DNA of 64,000 nucleotides from Hydractinia symbiolongicarpus (Eukaryota; Cnidaria; Hydrozoa; Anthoathecata; Hydractiniidae): assembly GCF_029227915.1 (NCBI RefSeq), contig NC_079885.1, forward strand, positions 25,731,001-25,795,000, written 5' to 3'. Shown here piece after piece: positions 53,591 to 63,186 of the stretch (positions are counted from its first letter, which is position 1; each line of letters begins with the position of its first letter). The translations under genes were made by a program, and so were the position numbers. A model generated the notes under the pieces. That model saw only the letters and a list, made by a program, of their open reading frames with translations. It had not been told where the DNA came from and did not search any database.

Positions 53591-54993
53591 TCATTGGAAA
53601 ATAAACTTTCGCTTTAATCGCTTTATGGGAGAAAATGCAGGTTTACTCATACGACGAAGTTTGTCATACATTTGTCTTGGAGAAGCATTCAGTGAAGATA
53701 GTCTTAGACTGATCTCATTTTTTTCACCAAAAGTATGTTTTAATACTTCGCACTCTTTTTCCTTCGTTGGCGCTTTATTGATGTGATCTGTTCCATGAAA
53801 CAAATTTGTTACCGAATTTGTTCCAATCAACGAAGGCTTTTCTATGTTCCGCAAATAATAATGCTGGTCAGCGTTTTTTATACTATGGGTCATTACGTTT
53901 GCATCGTCGATATGTGCGCTTTTTGTCTCTCTCAGGACTGCGCTTGCAGACTTTCTGACAATGTTCGACGAGAGATTTTCCGTATTATCTTGTTCTCGAA
54001 GTTTCCTACTCGCACCCATAACAAATGGAGTCTTTTACTTATATCGCCCGATTTCATTTTTCTTTCAGACCATCTTTAGAAACACTTCGTTGCACCTTGG
54101 ATTGAATCCTGGCAAAATCGATGTATGTTTTCAGAATATTGAAATCATCTTCAGATAATATGACTTTACTTGGTCCACAAGTCTCGACTGTTTTATGGTT
54201 CCATACATCGATAATCCACACTCCGTCTGTTTTCTTTGCTTTCAGGAACTCATTCATGGTCATGTTGGCAGTAACACCTGATCGCTGTGCCAATGTAAAA
54301 TGTCGCGTGAAGTAAATATGATCTCTCACCATACAACAATCAGTTTGACTTATGGGGTAAGCACCATACTGTGCTAACTTTTGAATAATTTCCGTGGCTT
54401 TTCGAGCCTGATCACTGTTTGTGAATTTCAGTACTTAATCTTTAGTGACCAACGTTTCCTGATCTTCAGACATTCTTTCAAATCGCGCTAGCTTCTCCTT
54501 TCTGAAGTTCTTTTTCCATTGTTTGAGTTTACCAATCCTTGTTGTAATGTCGTGCCCGGAAACGTTTGGTAGGGCAACATCTTCCGCGATTAAGAATTCG
54601 CATAAATCAATTAAAGAGTAGAGATATTTCTTCACGCTTGTTGGCTTCGTTTTTTTTTGTTTTTTTTTCTTGCAGTATTGGTTCAAATACTTCTCTCTAA
54701 AGTCGTTACCACCATTTTTGAAAACTATACTCACATCATCTTTAACATTTATAGCCCGAAAAATACGTCGAATATATCCAGCAATTACGTACATTGAAGC
54801 TTCACCTCTTTTTGCGATCAGGACCAATCATATACTCCCTAAACCGTTCTACAAGCTTTTCCACGTTCTTACCAAGAGCTTGGTTGCAACAATCATCATC
54901 ATAACCACTGCTTTCCCCTAAATCTTCGCCGCCCATGTTACTTTCATCCTCAGTAGAATCATCTGACTCCGGCACTTGTTCTTTTGCAGGCAT
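53591..54993 (-). pseudogene. Tyrosine-recombinase domain gene (Crypton-like), C-terminal part
   Basis: From 54993 down: an acidic start MPAKEQVPESDDSTEDESN, a helical core-binding region (MYVIAGYIRRIFRAINV, TSVKKYLYSLIDLCEFL), then the catalytic part. The latter has TLAQRSGVTANMTMNEFL (first Arg), VWNHKTVETCGPSKVIL, an LRK-type segment (NIVRKSASAVL) and MTHSIKNADQHYYL with the candidate Tyr. Such enzymes cut and rejoin DNA through a covalent Tyr link. The frame breaks near 54800, 54430 and 54050. The upstream part lies beyond Harbinger-2. Confidence 0.6.
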
Positions 54994-55084
54994 ATCATAT
55001 CTTAAGCTAAGGCGCCACGAGGAACATTTTCATGCGCGTGCTATGCAACATTGCTGCATAGCACGCGCATAAAAAAAATTACTC

Positions 55085-55270
55085 GTGTCCCATGCCTATT
55101 TTTCACTGCAATGCAGCAAAAAAATGTTGCATGGAGCAAACATTTTGCTCCACAACTTCGGGGACAAAATAGATCTGAATCTATTTTGCTCCCGTGCTCC
55201 GGGGACAAAATGTGCTGAAAAATTTGTTGTGGAGCAAATGTTGCACGTGTCCCCACCTTCTGCAACAAAT
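55085..55270. repeat. Harbinger-2 subterminal repeats
   Basis: GGAGCAAACATTTTGCTCC, CGGGGACAAAAT (twice) and GGAGCAAATGTTGCA recur between the left TIR and the MADF start. They are candidate protein-binding sites or promoter elements. Confidence 0.5.
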
Positions 55271-55384
55271 ATTTTACAAAATTATTTGAGGCATTATTTT
55301 ATTGACCAATCAAATCACAGAAAGATATAAACAAGTTTTTTTCTTGAGAAGTTGAACTGCAAGTGAGGAGTAGCTAGTGAGAAA

Positions 55385-56542
55385 ATGGCGAAAATGGCGG
55401 ATGAAAAGAAAAAACTATCAGACGAGGAGAAAGTTACTTTAATAAACTTTTATAAAGCGAACCCAACGTTATGGGACAGTGGGAATATATATTACAAAAA
55501 TAAAGACAAAAAAGAAGCTGCGAAAATAGACCTTGTCACTGAATTTGAGGGGGCGTATAGCTGTGATTTTCTAGAAAAAGCATTCCATTCTCTTCGTTCA
55601 TCGATGCTCCGTGAAGTTAATCGTAATGCTGGAAGCGAAGTTCCATCGAAAAAGTGGAAGTTTTATGAACAAATGGAGTTTATCGTAAGTGATCTTACAA
55701 AAGAAAAGAAAAAAGCGCAACTTTCGTCCGACGAGTTGGAAGAATTGATTGATTTTTATCGTGAAAATCCCGCGCTTTGGAACCACACTCTACAAGATTA
55801 TAGAGACAGAGTGTTGCGCGAAGCTCTGATGGTCAAACTGAGTGAGCGTTTTGATGGGAAGTATACCGTAAACGAGCTCAAAACGTCATGGCATAACGCA
55901 TTGACAAAGTATAGAAGTGAGCGCAATAGGGAGATTGGATCAAGATCCTCTGGTGCAGGTGTAAACGAAGCATATTTTTCTACCTGGGACCATTATAATC
56001 AAATGGATTTCGTTGAGATTACTTGCGATATGGATGAGACCGTCGATACAATGAACGAGGATGAACCACGTACCCCTGCTCCTAAAAAACGACGGGAGAA
56101 GAAGATGACGGAGGAGCAGTGTGCCAAAGCCGAACTGTGGAAAGCGTTGACAACTTCCATCACACAAAGGGCTGATCACCATGAAATCCGGCCGCAACAA
56201 GCTTCTACATATGGATGCGAAGCGCAATCTGCTGTCGAAAAACGTGCCCAAATTTTTGGAAGTACAGTGGCCGACAGTTTGGTCCAGTGCGAACTAAAAG
56301 ATTGGCCAAGGTTGAAGAAAAAAATCATGGATATTTTTTTCGAGTATGAAGAGCAGAAACAACACCAATCTATGCCTACCAACCATCATGCTCGTATGTT
56401 CGCAGCTTCAACGTTTACTCCATACACCCCATCATATCCCATGGCAAATACATATACTGGTATGCTGCAATCGCCACCTCTACCTTCTCAAAATCAGCCG
56501 TATTCACCCGCAAATTCATCCTGTTCGAACGATACGTTTTGA
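55385..56542 (+). CDS. Harbinger-2 MADF-type DNA-binding protein
   Basis: 385 residues in one frame. Two MADF/Myb-SANT-like domains follow each other: residues ~14-100 (EKVTLINFYKANPTLWD, then KKWKFYEQMEFI) and ~115-215 (LEELIDFYRENPALWN, then WDHYNQMDFV). A basic KKRREKK stretch comes near 235. A BESS-like helix follows (FGSTVADSLVQCELKDWPRLKKKIMDIFFEYEEQ, ~290-325), then a Tyr/Pro/Ser tail. In Harbinger systems this protein partners the transposase for nuclear import and end binding. The first ATG of MAKMADEKK is used; a second lies three codons later. It is the intact counterpart of the Harbinger-1 gene, but with two MADF domains and no intron. Confidence 0.8.
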   Translation: MAKMADEKKKLSDEEKVTLINFYKANPTLWDSGNIYYKNKDKKEAAKIDLVTEFEGAYSCDFLEKAFHSLRSSMLREVNRNAGSEVPSKKWKFYEQMEFIVSDLTKEKKKAQLSSDELEELIDFYRENPALWNHTLQDYRDRVLREALMVKLSERFDGKYTVNELKTSWHNALTKYRSERNREIGSRSSGAGVNEAYFSTWDHYNQMDFVEITCDMDETVDTMNEDEPRTPAPKKRREKKMTEEQCAKAELWKALTTSITQRADHHEIRPQQASTYGCEAQSAVEKRAQIFGSTVADSLVQCELKDWPRLKKKIMDIFFEYEEQKQHQSMPTNHHARMFAASTFTPYTPSYPMANTYTGMLQSPPLPSQNQPYSPANSSCSNDTF

Positions 56543-56652
56543 TACGTTACGTTATGGTTGGCAGACATTTTCTGGAGTAAAATAAATCAGAAAAATATAT
56601 TAAACGTTCAGTAAATCTTATCATTTTTTATTTATCCTCGCAAAAAATAAAA

Positions 56653-57924
56653 TTAAATGTCAACTCTAGCGCAATGCCACTGCCAGCGTACAGCACCTTC
56701 CATTACGAAATACTCCGTGAACTCGTCTCTTATTGCTTTGGCTTGATTACTAGATCGATTGCCGTAAATGTCATTGGACAGTGAAAACCATGTGCCAGTA
56801 GGAGTATCTTCTCTCCAAGCACCTTCGATAATTTCACCACGCTCATTCTCTCGGTCGACAAGACCAATTGGTACCTCAATTTTGCCCACAGAACTTTTGC
56901 TCCTCTGCCAGTTATGCAATGCCACTGTTGCCATTGTGATGGTAGAAACCTTTTCTGGTTCTAAGTTTATAGGTCGACGAAAAATGCGCCACCGATTTGC
57001 CAATATCCCAAATCCGTTTTCAGAAATTCTTCTCTTTCGTGACAGTCGATAATTGAAGATGCGTTTGTTTACTGTCAGATTTTTTTGTGGATAAGGCTTC
57101 ATCAGGTAATTCTTAAGAGGAAACGCATCATCTCCTGTTATCACATACGGCACTTTGTTGTTTCGACCTGGTAAATTGCAAACCTCTGGTAAATTTAGCG
57201 ATCCACTGTCTAGCGCCTTCTTTAAATTACATTGGTCCCATATACCTCCGTCAGAATTTCTACCGTTCGCTCCAACTTCCACATAAAGAAACTCATATTC
57301 TGGCCCGACAAGAGCCATGAGCACTACACTGTCTGTCCCTTTATAGTTTCGGTAATGAGACCCTGAATTTGGGGGCTGCTGAATGACGATATGCTTCCCA
57401 TCGAGAGCACCTAATCCATTTGGGAAGTTCCAACGCTCATTGAACTTTCTGGAGATATCTAGCCATTCCCCCTGTGTTTTTGGAGTTGAAAGGAAGGTTG
57501 GACCCAACCTCTTTATGATAGCTTCAGATACCTCCATAACAGCTGCTGAAATTCTTTTTCTTGACACTCTGAATTGAAATTCTAAAGACCTGAAAGTCTC
57601 ACCAGTCGCTAAGTAACGTAGGGCCACGCAAACGAGCTCAGCTGGTGTGATAGAATTCCTCATATTTGTATCTTGTTTCTGCAAATCCTCAGAAAGAAGA
57701 CCGACTAGGTATTCGAATTGAGCGTTATTCATACGTATATACCCTCTACATTTCTTCTCATCGTTTTTTATTTCGTTGAAGATTGTATGAAAAGCGCCAA
57801 GACACTCTCTATTCCCAAGCCACGGTTGCACCCAGCAATTTCTTGGTGGTTCTTCACGATCTTCCTCTTCTTCTTCGTCCAACAAAAGTAAAGCTAAAAT
57901 AACTTCTCTGTTTATTCCTGCCAT
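56653..57924 (-). CDS. Harbinger-2 DDE transposase (HARBI1-like), intact
   Basis: 423 residues with no break, close to the usual ~350-450 of the family. The N-terminal part has an acidic start, NCWVQPWLGNRE and the HTH region LVCVALRYLATGETFRSLEFQF, RVSRKRISAAV. The nuclease has LGALDGKHIVIQQP (first Asp), GANGRNSDGGIW then VITGDDAFPLKNYLMKPYP (second Asp), and RISENGFGILANRWRIF (Glu). It would excise and insert the element at TWA sites. It converges on the MADF gene, the two stops being ~110 bp apart. Confidence 0.88.
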   Translation of the reverse strand: MAGINREVILALLLLDEEEEEDREEPPRNCWVQPWLGNRECLGAFHTIFNEIKNDEKKCRGYIRMNNAQFEYLVGLLSEDLQKQDTNMRNSITPAELVCVALRYLATGETFRSLEFQFRVSRKRISAAVMEVSEAIIKRLGPTFLSTPKTQGEWLDISRKFNERWNFPNGLGALDGKHIVIQQPPNSGSHYRNYKGTDSVVLMALVGPEYEFLYVEVGANGRNSDGGIWDQCNLKKALDSGSLNLPEVCNLPGRNNKVPYVITGDDAFPLKNYLMKPYPQKNLTVNKRIFNYRLSRKRRISENGFGILANRWRIFRRPINLEPEKVSTITMATVALHNWQRSKSSVGKIEVPIGLVDRENERGEIIEGAWREDTPTGTWFSLSNDIYGNRSSNQAKAIRDEFTEYFVMEGAVRWQWHCARVDI

Positions 57925-58120
57925 ATTTTAATCACACATGAACTCAATAAAAAACTTAAGGATACGGTATACCCTTTGAGCATGATTTTTTAACTTCGAT
58001 TTTCGAAATAATCTTGCAGCAAATAAGATGTGGCGCCACGAGAAACATTTTCATGCGCATGCTATGGGACATGTTGCATAGCACGCGCATGAAAATGTTC
58101 CTCGTGGCACCTTAGCTTTA

Positions 58121-59400
58121 CTTTTGGCCGTAGCCGCAACTGACAAAATTCATTAACATTGGAAGATTGATTCAATGACGCAACTGGATTCCTTATTTCC
58201 CAACTTCTGTTGATCGTCACCATGTACAAAGACTGTTTTTTTTTTTTTATCTCTTTGCATACCGCATTGCTCTCTAATGAATTTGGTCTCTTTGCATACC
58301 GCATTGCTCTCTAATGAATTTGGACTCGATGAGTAATCAAATCTGCGTTTCCTATTTTGCGATATATCGATGTTATCATTACTACTTGCGGCCTCTGTTT
58401 TCTTGACGAGGACGTCTTGGAACGATTTTTAAAAAAACACAAAAATATATACGGTTATTCACAAATGCTCGTAGAAATGAGGAATTTATTTTTGTGCACA
58501 CTTAATTTGCCAAGAAATCGAAACTCGCAACTTGTCCTCAGAATAGTCTGAGTATACCATTTCATAGCCATACAGCATAGCATATGGAAGTTATTAATGG
58601 AAAACAGTCTGAGGCCCCCACTCTCCTGGGACCGAATAGGTTTTTAACAAACAAACTCACTTTTCTTCTGTCTATTTTTCAACCCGAATTGACTCGAAGC
58701 TGCAGCTACACTTTCCCAGCTCCATTTATGCGCTCTACGTAAATGATGCGTAATTTATCTTTGATTAATATTGCAAACTGGACATTCCTTAACGATGGTA
58801 CCAGATTTTCTGTTTTTAGGTTGTCCCTTTGTATTTGTCGCATTGGCTTCTGTGGATTGAAGAGAAACTTTTTTTGCACTTTCTATTTCAGCATCAGGAA
58901 CTTTCGTCGCTTCTGTTGCTCCATTTGTGACTTCAAAGTCTTTTGTTTTGAATTTTGGAGTGTAATTCTTTAATAAAATTTTGATGATTTACCATTCCGT
59001 TTCCGTTTGATGTGCTGTTGGAAAGTCTCGTCTTCTTTAACAATCATATCGTTATTCTCATCTATGTGCGTAAGATATGCTTTGAAATGCTCCTTGGTTT
59101 TTTCTTTTGTCCATTTCATTACTGTAGAAAACAAGCATATAATAGTGTTCGGGAGTAAAATCTTTATGATGTAATCTCTAATGTAACCGTTTTCATAATA
59201 TTCTCCAAGACTCTATCTTATTTGCTTCTCTATCATGGACATGATCTCTTCAGGTACCAATTCCAATAATTTTGTGTCATCAAGATCCTTCTGAGTTTTA
59301 ACACCATTGGCAAATGCCATGTGCCTCCAACAGTCTTCATTGCCCTCCATAGTACCTGTGACATAGCCACAACTTACGACAGTTACAATTAATTCTGCGT
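58121..59400 (-). pseudogene. Tyrosine-recombinase gene, N-terminal part with zinc finger
   Basis: Minus-strand pieces: 59400-59217 (VSCGYVTGTMEGNEDCWRHM, DLDDTKLLELVPEEIMSMIE), and 59116-58990 after a TTTTCTACAG acceptor (MKWTKEKTKEHFKAYLTHID, FQQHIKRKRNG). Then 58960-58640 gives a linker and a CPVC...HHLRRAHKWS finger with one stop between Cys and His, then 58140-58121. Across Harbinger-2 the frame rejoins the MPAKEQ segment at 54993. A zinc finger of this kind before a tyrosine recombinase is known in several animal gene families. The joins between pieces are uncertain. Confidence 0.45.
58249..58324 (+). repeat. 38-bp tandem duplication
   Basis: TCTCTTTGCATACCGCATTG followed by CTCTCTAATGAATTTGG occurs twice in a row. 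Confidence 0.85.
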
Positions 59401-59514
59401 TAAAGATGCTTTAATGGTACAATTTTCTGTTATTTTGTTTTCATCCCTTTTATTGACATTACTGATCACCTATCCAAGCTAGCGTAATTAGTTCCATCAG
59501 ATATATATATATAC

Positions 59515-59650
59515 CTTAAGGGAACTAGTTTTTGCGTGAACTTATTTTCGCGCTCGGAGGGCATTGAATTGGAATATTTCGCGGAACTAATTTTTGCGCT
59601 CGGAGGGTTTCTGAAAAACTTCGCGGAACTAATTTTCGCGTTGGGTACCA
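59515..59650. repeat. TCGCGGAACTAATTTTYGCG repeats
   Basis: A ~40-bp unit with GAACTAATTTTTGCGCTCGG occurs about three times. Its translation gives a spurious repeated peptide. Confidence 0.65.
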
Positions 59651-59654
59651 TCAA

Positions 59655-61160
59655 GTAAGATTTCAGAAAAGAGATATTTGGATTTTTTGTATGAGCTTTT
59701 AACAGATATGTATATTTTAAGCACAGATATTAAAGAAAAAAAGATAAAAATTCAATAGACGCTTTTTGTCTCGTAGGTTTCGTTATATGTTGATGTAACT
59801 CGTAAGACTGCAACATGCCCAACTACTGTTGACTTATATTATGTTCTTTAAATAAGTCATTGTTCATATCTCCAGTCAAGATTATTTGGCCCTGCCACAT
59901 GTAACTTACTTTACTTAGTAGACTACTACCTTTTCTAACCACAGTTCTTGTTCGTGAATCAAAAACTTGGGTTGGCATATTACTGAAACTAATATATTGA
60001 CTGACTGTTTCGACCTTAAGTGCTTTTTTAATAAATCTGAGCCAGCTTAGACTTTTAAAAACGTTTGGATTTCTTTTTATGGGTCGAGTGAATTGTTACC
60101 TTTAAACTCCATTTTTAATTTTACATTCTTTAGTACCTACAAGGCTAGAAAACTAGAACACCAAGTTAACTATGTAACCTGTCAAAACTTCGCAAAATAT
60201 TCTTGCCATGTCTGTATAATGCATAACTGATTTTGTGAATTGATGTTATTTTTTTCAAGGTAGTAACTTATAGGCATCTGCTATGGTACTGGTATTTAAA
60301 AACCCAAGCCTACCAGTTAAGTTCATAACAATTGAGAATTTGTTGTGTCCACCATATTTCTCATTTTTCTTTCGTTCATAATAAATGAAAACAGAAAATT
60401 TGAGTAGACATATATATTCGATTGAAAATAATGAACAAAGGATATATAACATATTTTAGATAGAAACAATCTTTCTTTACAAAATGTACTTTAGTGTTGC
60501 CGTAATTGACCCATAACTATGAATAACCGCTTACGCTTGAAGAAAGTCCAGGGTGTACATTCATAAAAAAATAAAGCTAAAATTAGACTTGAAGCGAAAG
60601 AAACGCAACTAGTAATCCCAATGTAACATTTAATCGTTGTTTCAAAAAACACCCATTACGTTTAATTGTTCATTTACTGCAATTAATATATAATATTGAG
60701 TAAAGGAAAATATTATTTGCACTTCTTTCGCCTTATTCCTATTGGTTTATTGATTTGCTTCAGCATCTCCAAAAGTGGCATCAAGTAAAAGTGAATGAAT
60801 GAATTAATGAATACCTGAATTACGCTTGATTATAAAAGAAAGAAATATAACATTCCAAACTATACTCACGAGCATCTCCAAAGTAAACGGTCTTTTATAG
60901 TTGTTCTAAACACAAATTACCATAAGTTTAACCAAATTTATTACAGAGGATGTTACGTACTTTCTCAAAACAGTATAATTTCATGACATAATGGTGCTGT
61001 ACAACGTCAATGAATTAATCATTGCGAAAAATGTAAAGTGGGGTATTAAAAGTTAGGGGAACGATGTAGTACCGAAATTCCGCAGACTCGTGATTACTCT
61101 TATTCCTTTGACATAATGGAGACTGGGCATGCTTATACATGTGCTTATAAAAAAAACATA
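59655..61160. other. No secure gene; possible minus-strand intron space
   Basis: AT-rich. A minus-strand segment at ~60871-60907 has an acceptor-like TGTGTTTAG and a donor GTGAGTA, with YFGDA in one frame as in the end of SET domains, but another frame change would be needed. I do not call it an exon. Confidence 0.3.
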
Positions 61161-61176
61161 TAGCTAGCGCACTTAC

Positions 61177-61343
61177 CAAAGTTTTCTGCCATTAAAATTA
61201 AAAAAAAACAAGTAACAGCCACGACCTTCTTTTTCGTAAAGAAGCTCGCGCTCTGCCCTAACTTTTGCATCAACCAATTCCCCAGGATATTGCAATAAGA
61301 AATCATTGGGGTAAAAAGGTCTTTAAAGCAAAAACTCCTCTGC
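61177..61343 (-). pseudogene. KMT5A/SETD8-like SET-domain exon
   Basis: The minus-strand segment follows a T-rich acceptor (TTTTTTAG) and ends at GTAAGT. It reads GRGVFALK, then after a one-base shift DFLLQYPGELVDAKVRAERE, GCYLFFFNFNGRK and the first two bases of a Cys codon. This is the N-terminal half of the SET fold of the histone H4 Lys20 methyltransferase group (G-R-G-V, EY-G-L, FxFxFxGK-xC). The following NHS/YGD exons were not found. The shift near 61315 implies a pseudogene or a sequence error. It could be the upstream part of the recombinase gene at 53591-59400 or an independent copy. Confidence 0.6.
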
Positions 61344-62890
61344 CTAAAAAATAACAGAGTTGGGTTAAAAGCATGTCAAATACACGAAGTGATGTGTATG
61401 TAAAAAATATATTGATTTACCAATGAAATCATCATTTTTTTACAAATGAAGCTTTCTTTTGGATCCGTTGCGGTCACACAATATCTTTCCCCCGTCGCTT
61501 CAGATTGTGACTAGACTTTAATGAGAAAATGCCTAAGTAAGTTCACAAGCTTAAGAATTATTAAAGAAAAGTAAAACCACAAACCATTTTTTCACGGGTA
61601 AAGTGATATTGTAGACATCCATAACCTGAAACAAGGAGAAACCTGCATAAAGAAATCTATAAAAAAAATTTTAGTCTTTTTAATGCGTTAAACATTAAGC
61701 ACCAATCCTTCAAAAAGGTAAGCGTTAATAAAGAGGATTACCTCCGATGGTTTTGCAAATTCTTTTTTTACATTTGGCTAAAAGAAATAAAGTTCTGTTC
61801 TATTACGAGGCTATTGGCTGTAACACCCAAAGTGGATACGCTCATTTCTTTGTAAAGTAGACGAAAAATATATGCCTAATTTCTTGAAACTTTGAGATTC
61901 CGGCACGACTCAATGGAGGCATTTGTAACAATATCTTTTTAAAAATTTACCAGACTTACCATCTTTACACAATAGTAGGGAGATATTTTGTAACTTTTGA
62001 AGACAAAACGATTTAAGCCTATTATATTATTACGTTAAGCCTGCGTATAGCGCAAGAGAAGGAAGCGGTTCTGCAATTTCTAATGCATGAAAACATTGAA
62101 CTTACGTCAAATAATTTGAGGCTAATAATATTTATTAAAATCTGAAAGACAAACCTAAAACCCTAATCAAGTAGGTAATATACTTGTAACTGTTATTATA
62201 TTTATTTCTCAGGATAGCTTCTTCAATAGTTTCTGGTACTTTATTAACAAGGGTGTGTCCTAGGTTTCCTATTTAAACTACGAAACTTCAAACAAAGCAA
62301 TTGCTTAACCAGGTAGCCTCCTAAAATTCTATTCTTATGCTGAATGCTTAGCAAAATCAATTCTCACTCTTATAGTATTCGACATGACTCTGCTAACTGG
62401 TGATAAAGATTAAAACGGAGACAGTAACAAATAAAGAAACAAATGAAAGATTTTAATGAAAAGGTGTACATGCTAAGGTAAAACAATTTAAAAGCGGTAC
62501 TTACATCGTTCATAAATGAAGGCATACTACATGTTGGTGGCGGTATGTAGCTACTTTGACACCTTCTCACTGTACTTTTCTAGTAATAATAAAACGAGCA
62601 ATAATATCAAACATCGGGCGAGGGAGGAGGGGAAATTGAGGAATATTAAAAAAAAGTAGCATGCAAAATAAAGGTAGATAAATATAACTATAATTATGTA
62701 TCATTATTTAACAACGCACAACATACTTTCCACTATCCTCTATTTCATCTTTCTCATCCTCAGTAACCTATAAATAATATATTGATTTATTTTATGGGAA
62801 AATGAGGCCAGGACTTATTAAAAAGGTTTCATGTGATACAAAACAGAGATTATAAAAATGGAATTCGTTGTTTATAAAAGTTAAAGAGCG
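61344..62890. other. AT-rich, candidate short minus-strand exons only
   Basis: 62724-62766 reads VTEDEKDEIEDSGK between a TTATTTATAG acceptor and a GTATGT donor on the minus strand. Similar acceptor/donor pairs occur near 61610 and 62515. None can be tied to a known protein. Confidence 0.25.
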
Positions 62891-62894
62891 AATA

Positions 62895-63020
62895 GTGCTT
62901 TTAGAGGAGGCATTTTCTCTAGAGGAGTACAACCTGTAGCTTATTTCCAAAGACCTAACAGGTTGAGTTTATCATTGCAGTGGCTTGCCACCTCTGTGTA
63001 AATTATTTTCTTTAAATATT
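62895..63020 (+). repeat. RLE-USP 3' module end, solo
   Basis: The reverse complement of this stretch matches 715-830: GTGGCAAGCCAC hairpin, GACCTAACAGGTTGAGTTTA and the CTCTAGAGGAG hairpin. Confidence 0.65.
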
Positions 63021-63186
63021 TGGAGGAGATATTGTAAAAAAAAATTAAGGGCTTAAACTTAAAAGTGTCAACTTTTTTGTTAAAACAGAGCTTATAAAAA
63101 AGTGGGTTCGTCGTTCACAAAATTAAAAGAGAACAAAGTCTTTTAAAAGTGCAAAATTCCTGCGAGAAAGGTAATCTAAATATTAA

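Larger units (their letters stand above)
55005..58117. mobile_element. PIF/Harbinger transposon 2, apparently intact (TSD TTA)
   Basis: TIRs begin AGCTAAGGYGCCACGAGGAA at 55005 and the complement ends at 58117, with TTA on both sides (55002-55004, 58118-58120). Each end folds back on itself (ATGCGCGTGCTATGCAAC...). It encodes an uninterrupted MADF protein and an uninterrupted transposase, convergent. It lies inside the recombinase gene, whose frame resumes across the empty site. Confidence 0.85.

Noticed and set aside
55640-56382. Minus-strand frames inside the Harbinger-2 MADF gene
   Set aside because: Antisense shadows of a well-supported coding region.
59466-59654. 62-residue frame with repeated AKISSAKFFRNPP peptides
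   Set aside because: Translation of the short repeat array at 59515-59650.
62724-62766. Host-gene exon reading VTEDEKDEIEDSGK
   Set aside because: Splice signals look good but one short acidic exon without partners is not enough to call a gene.
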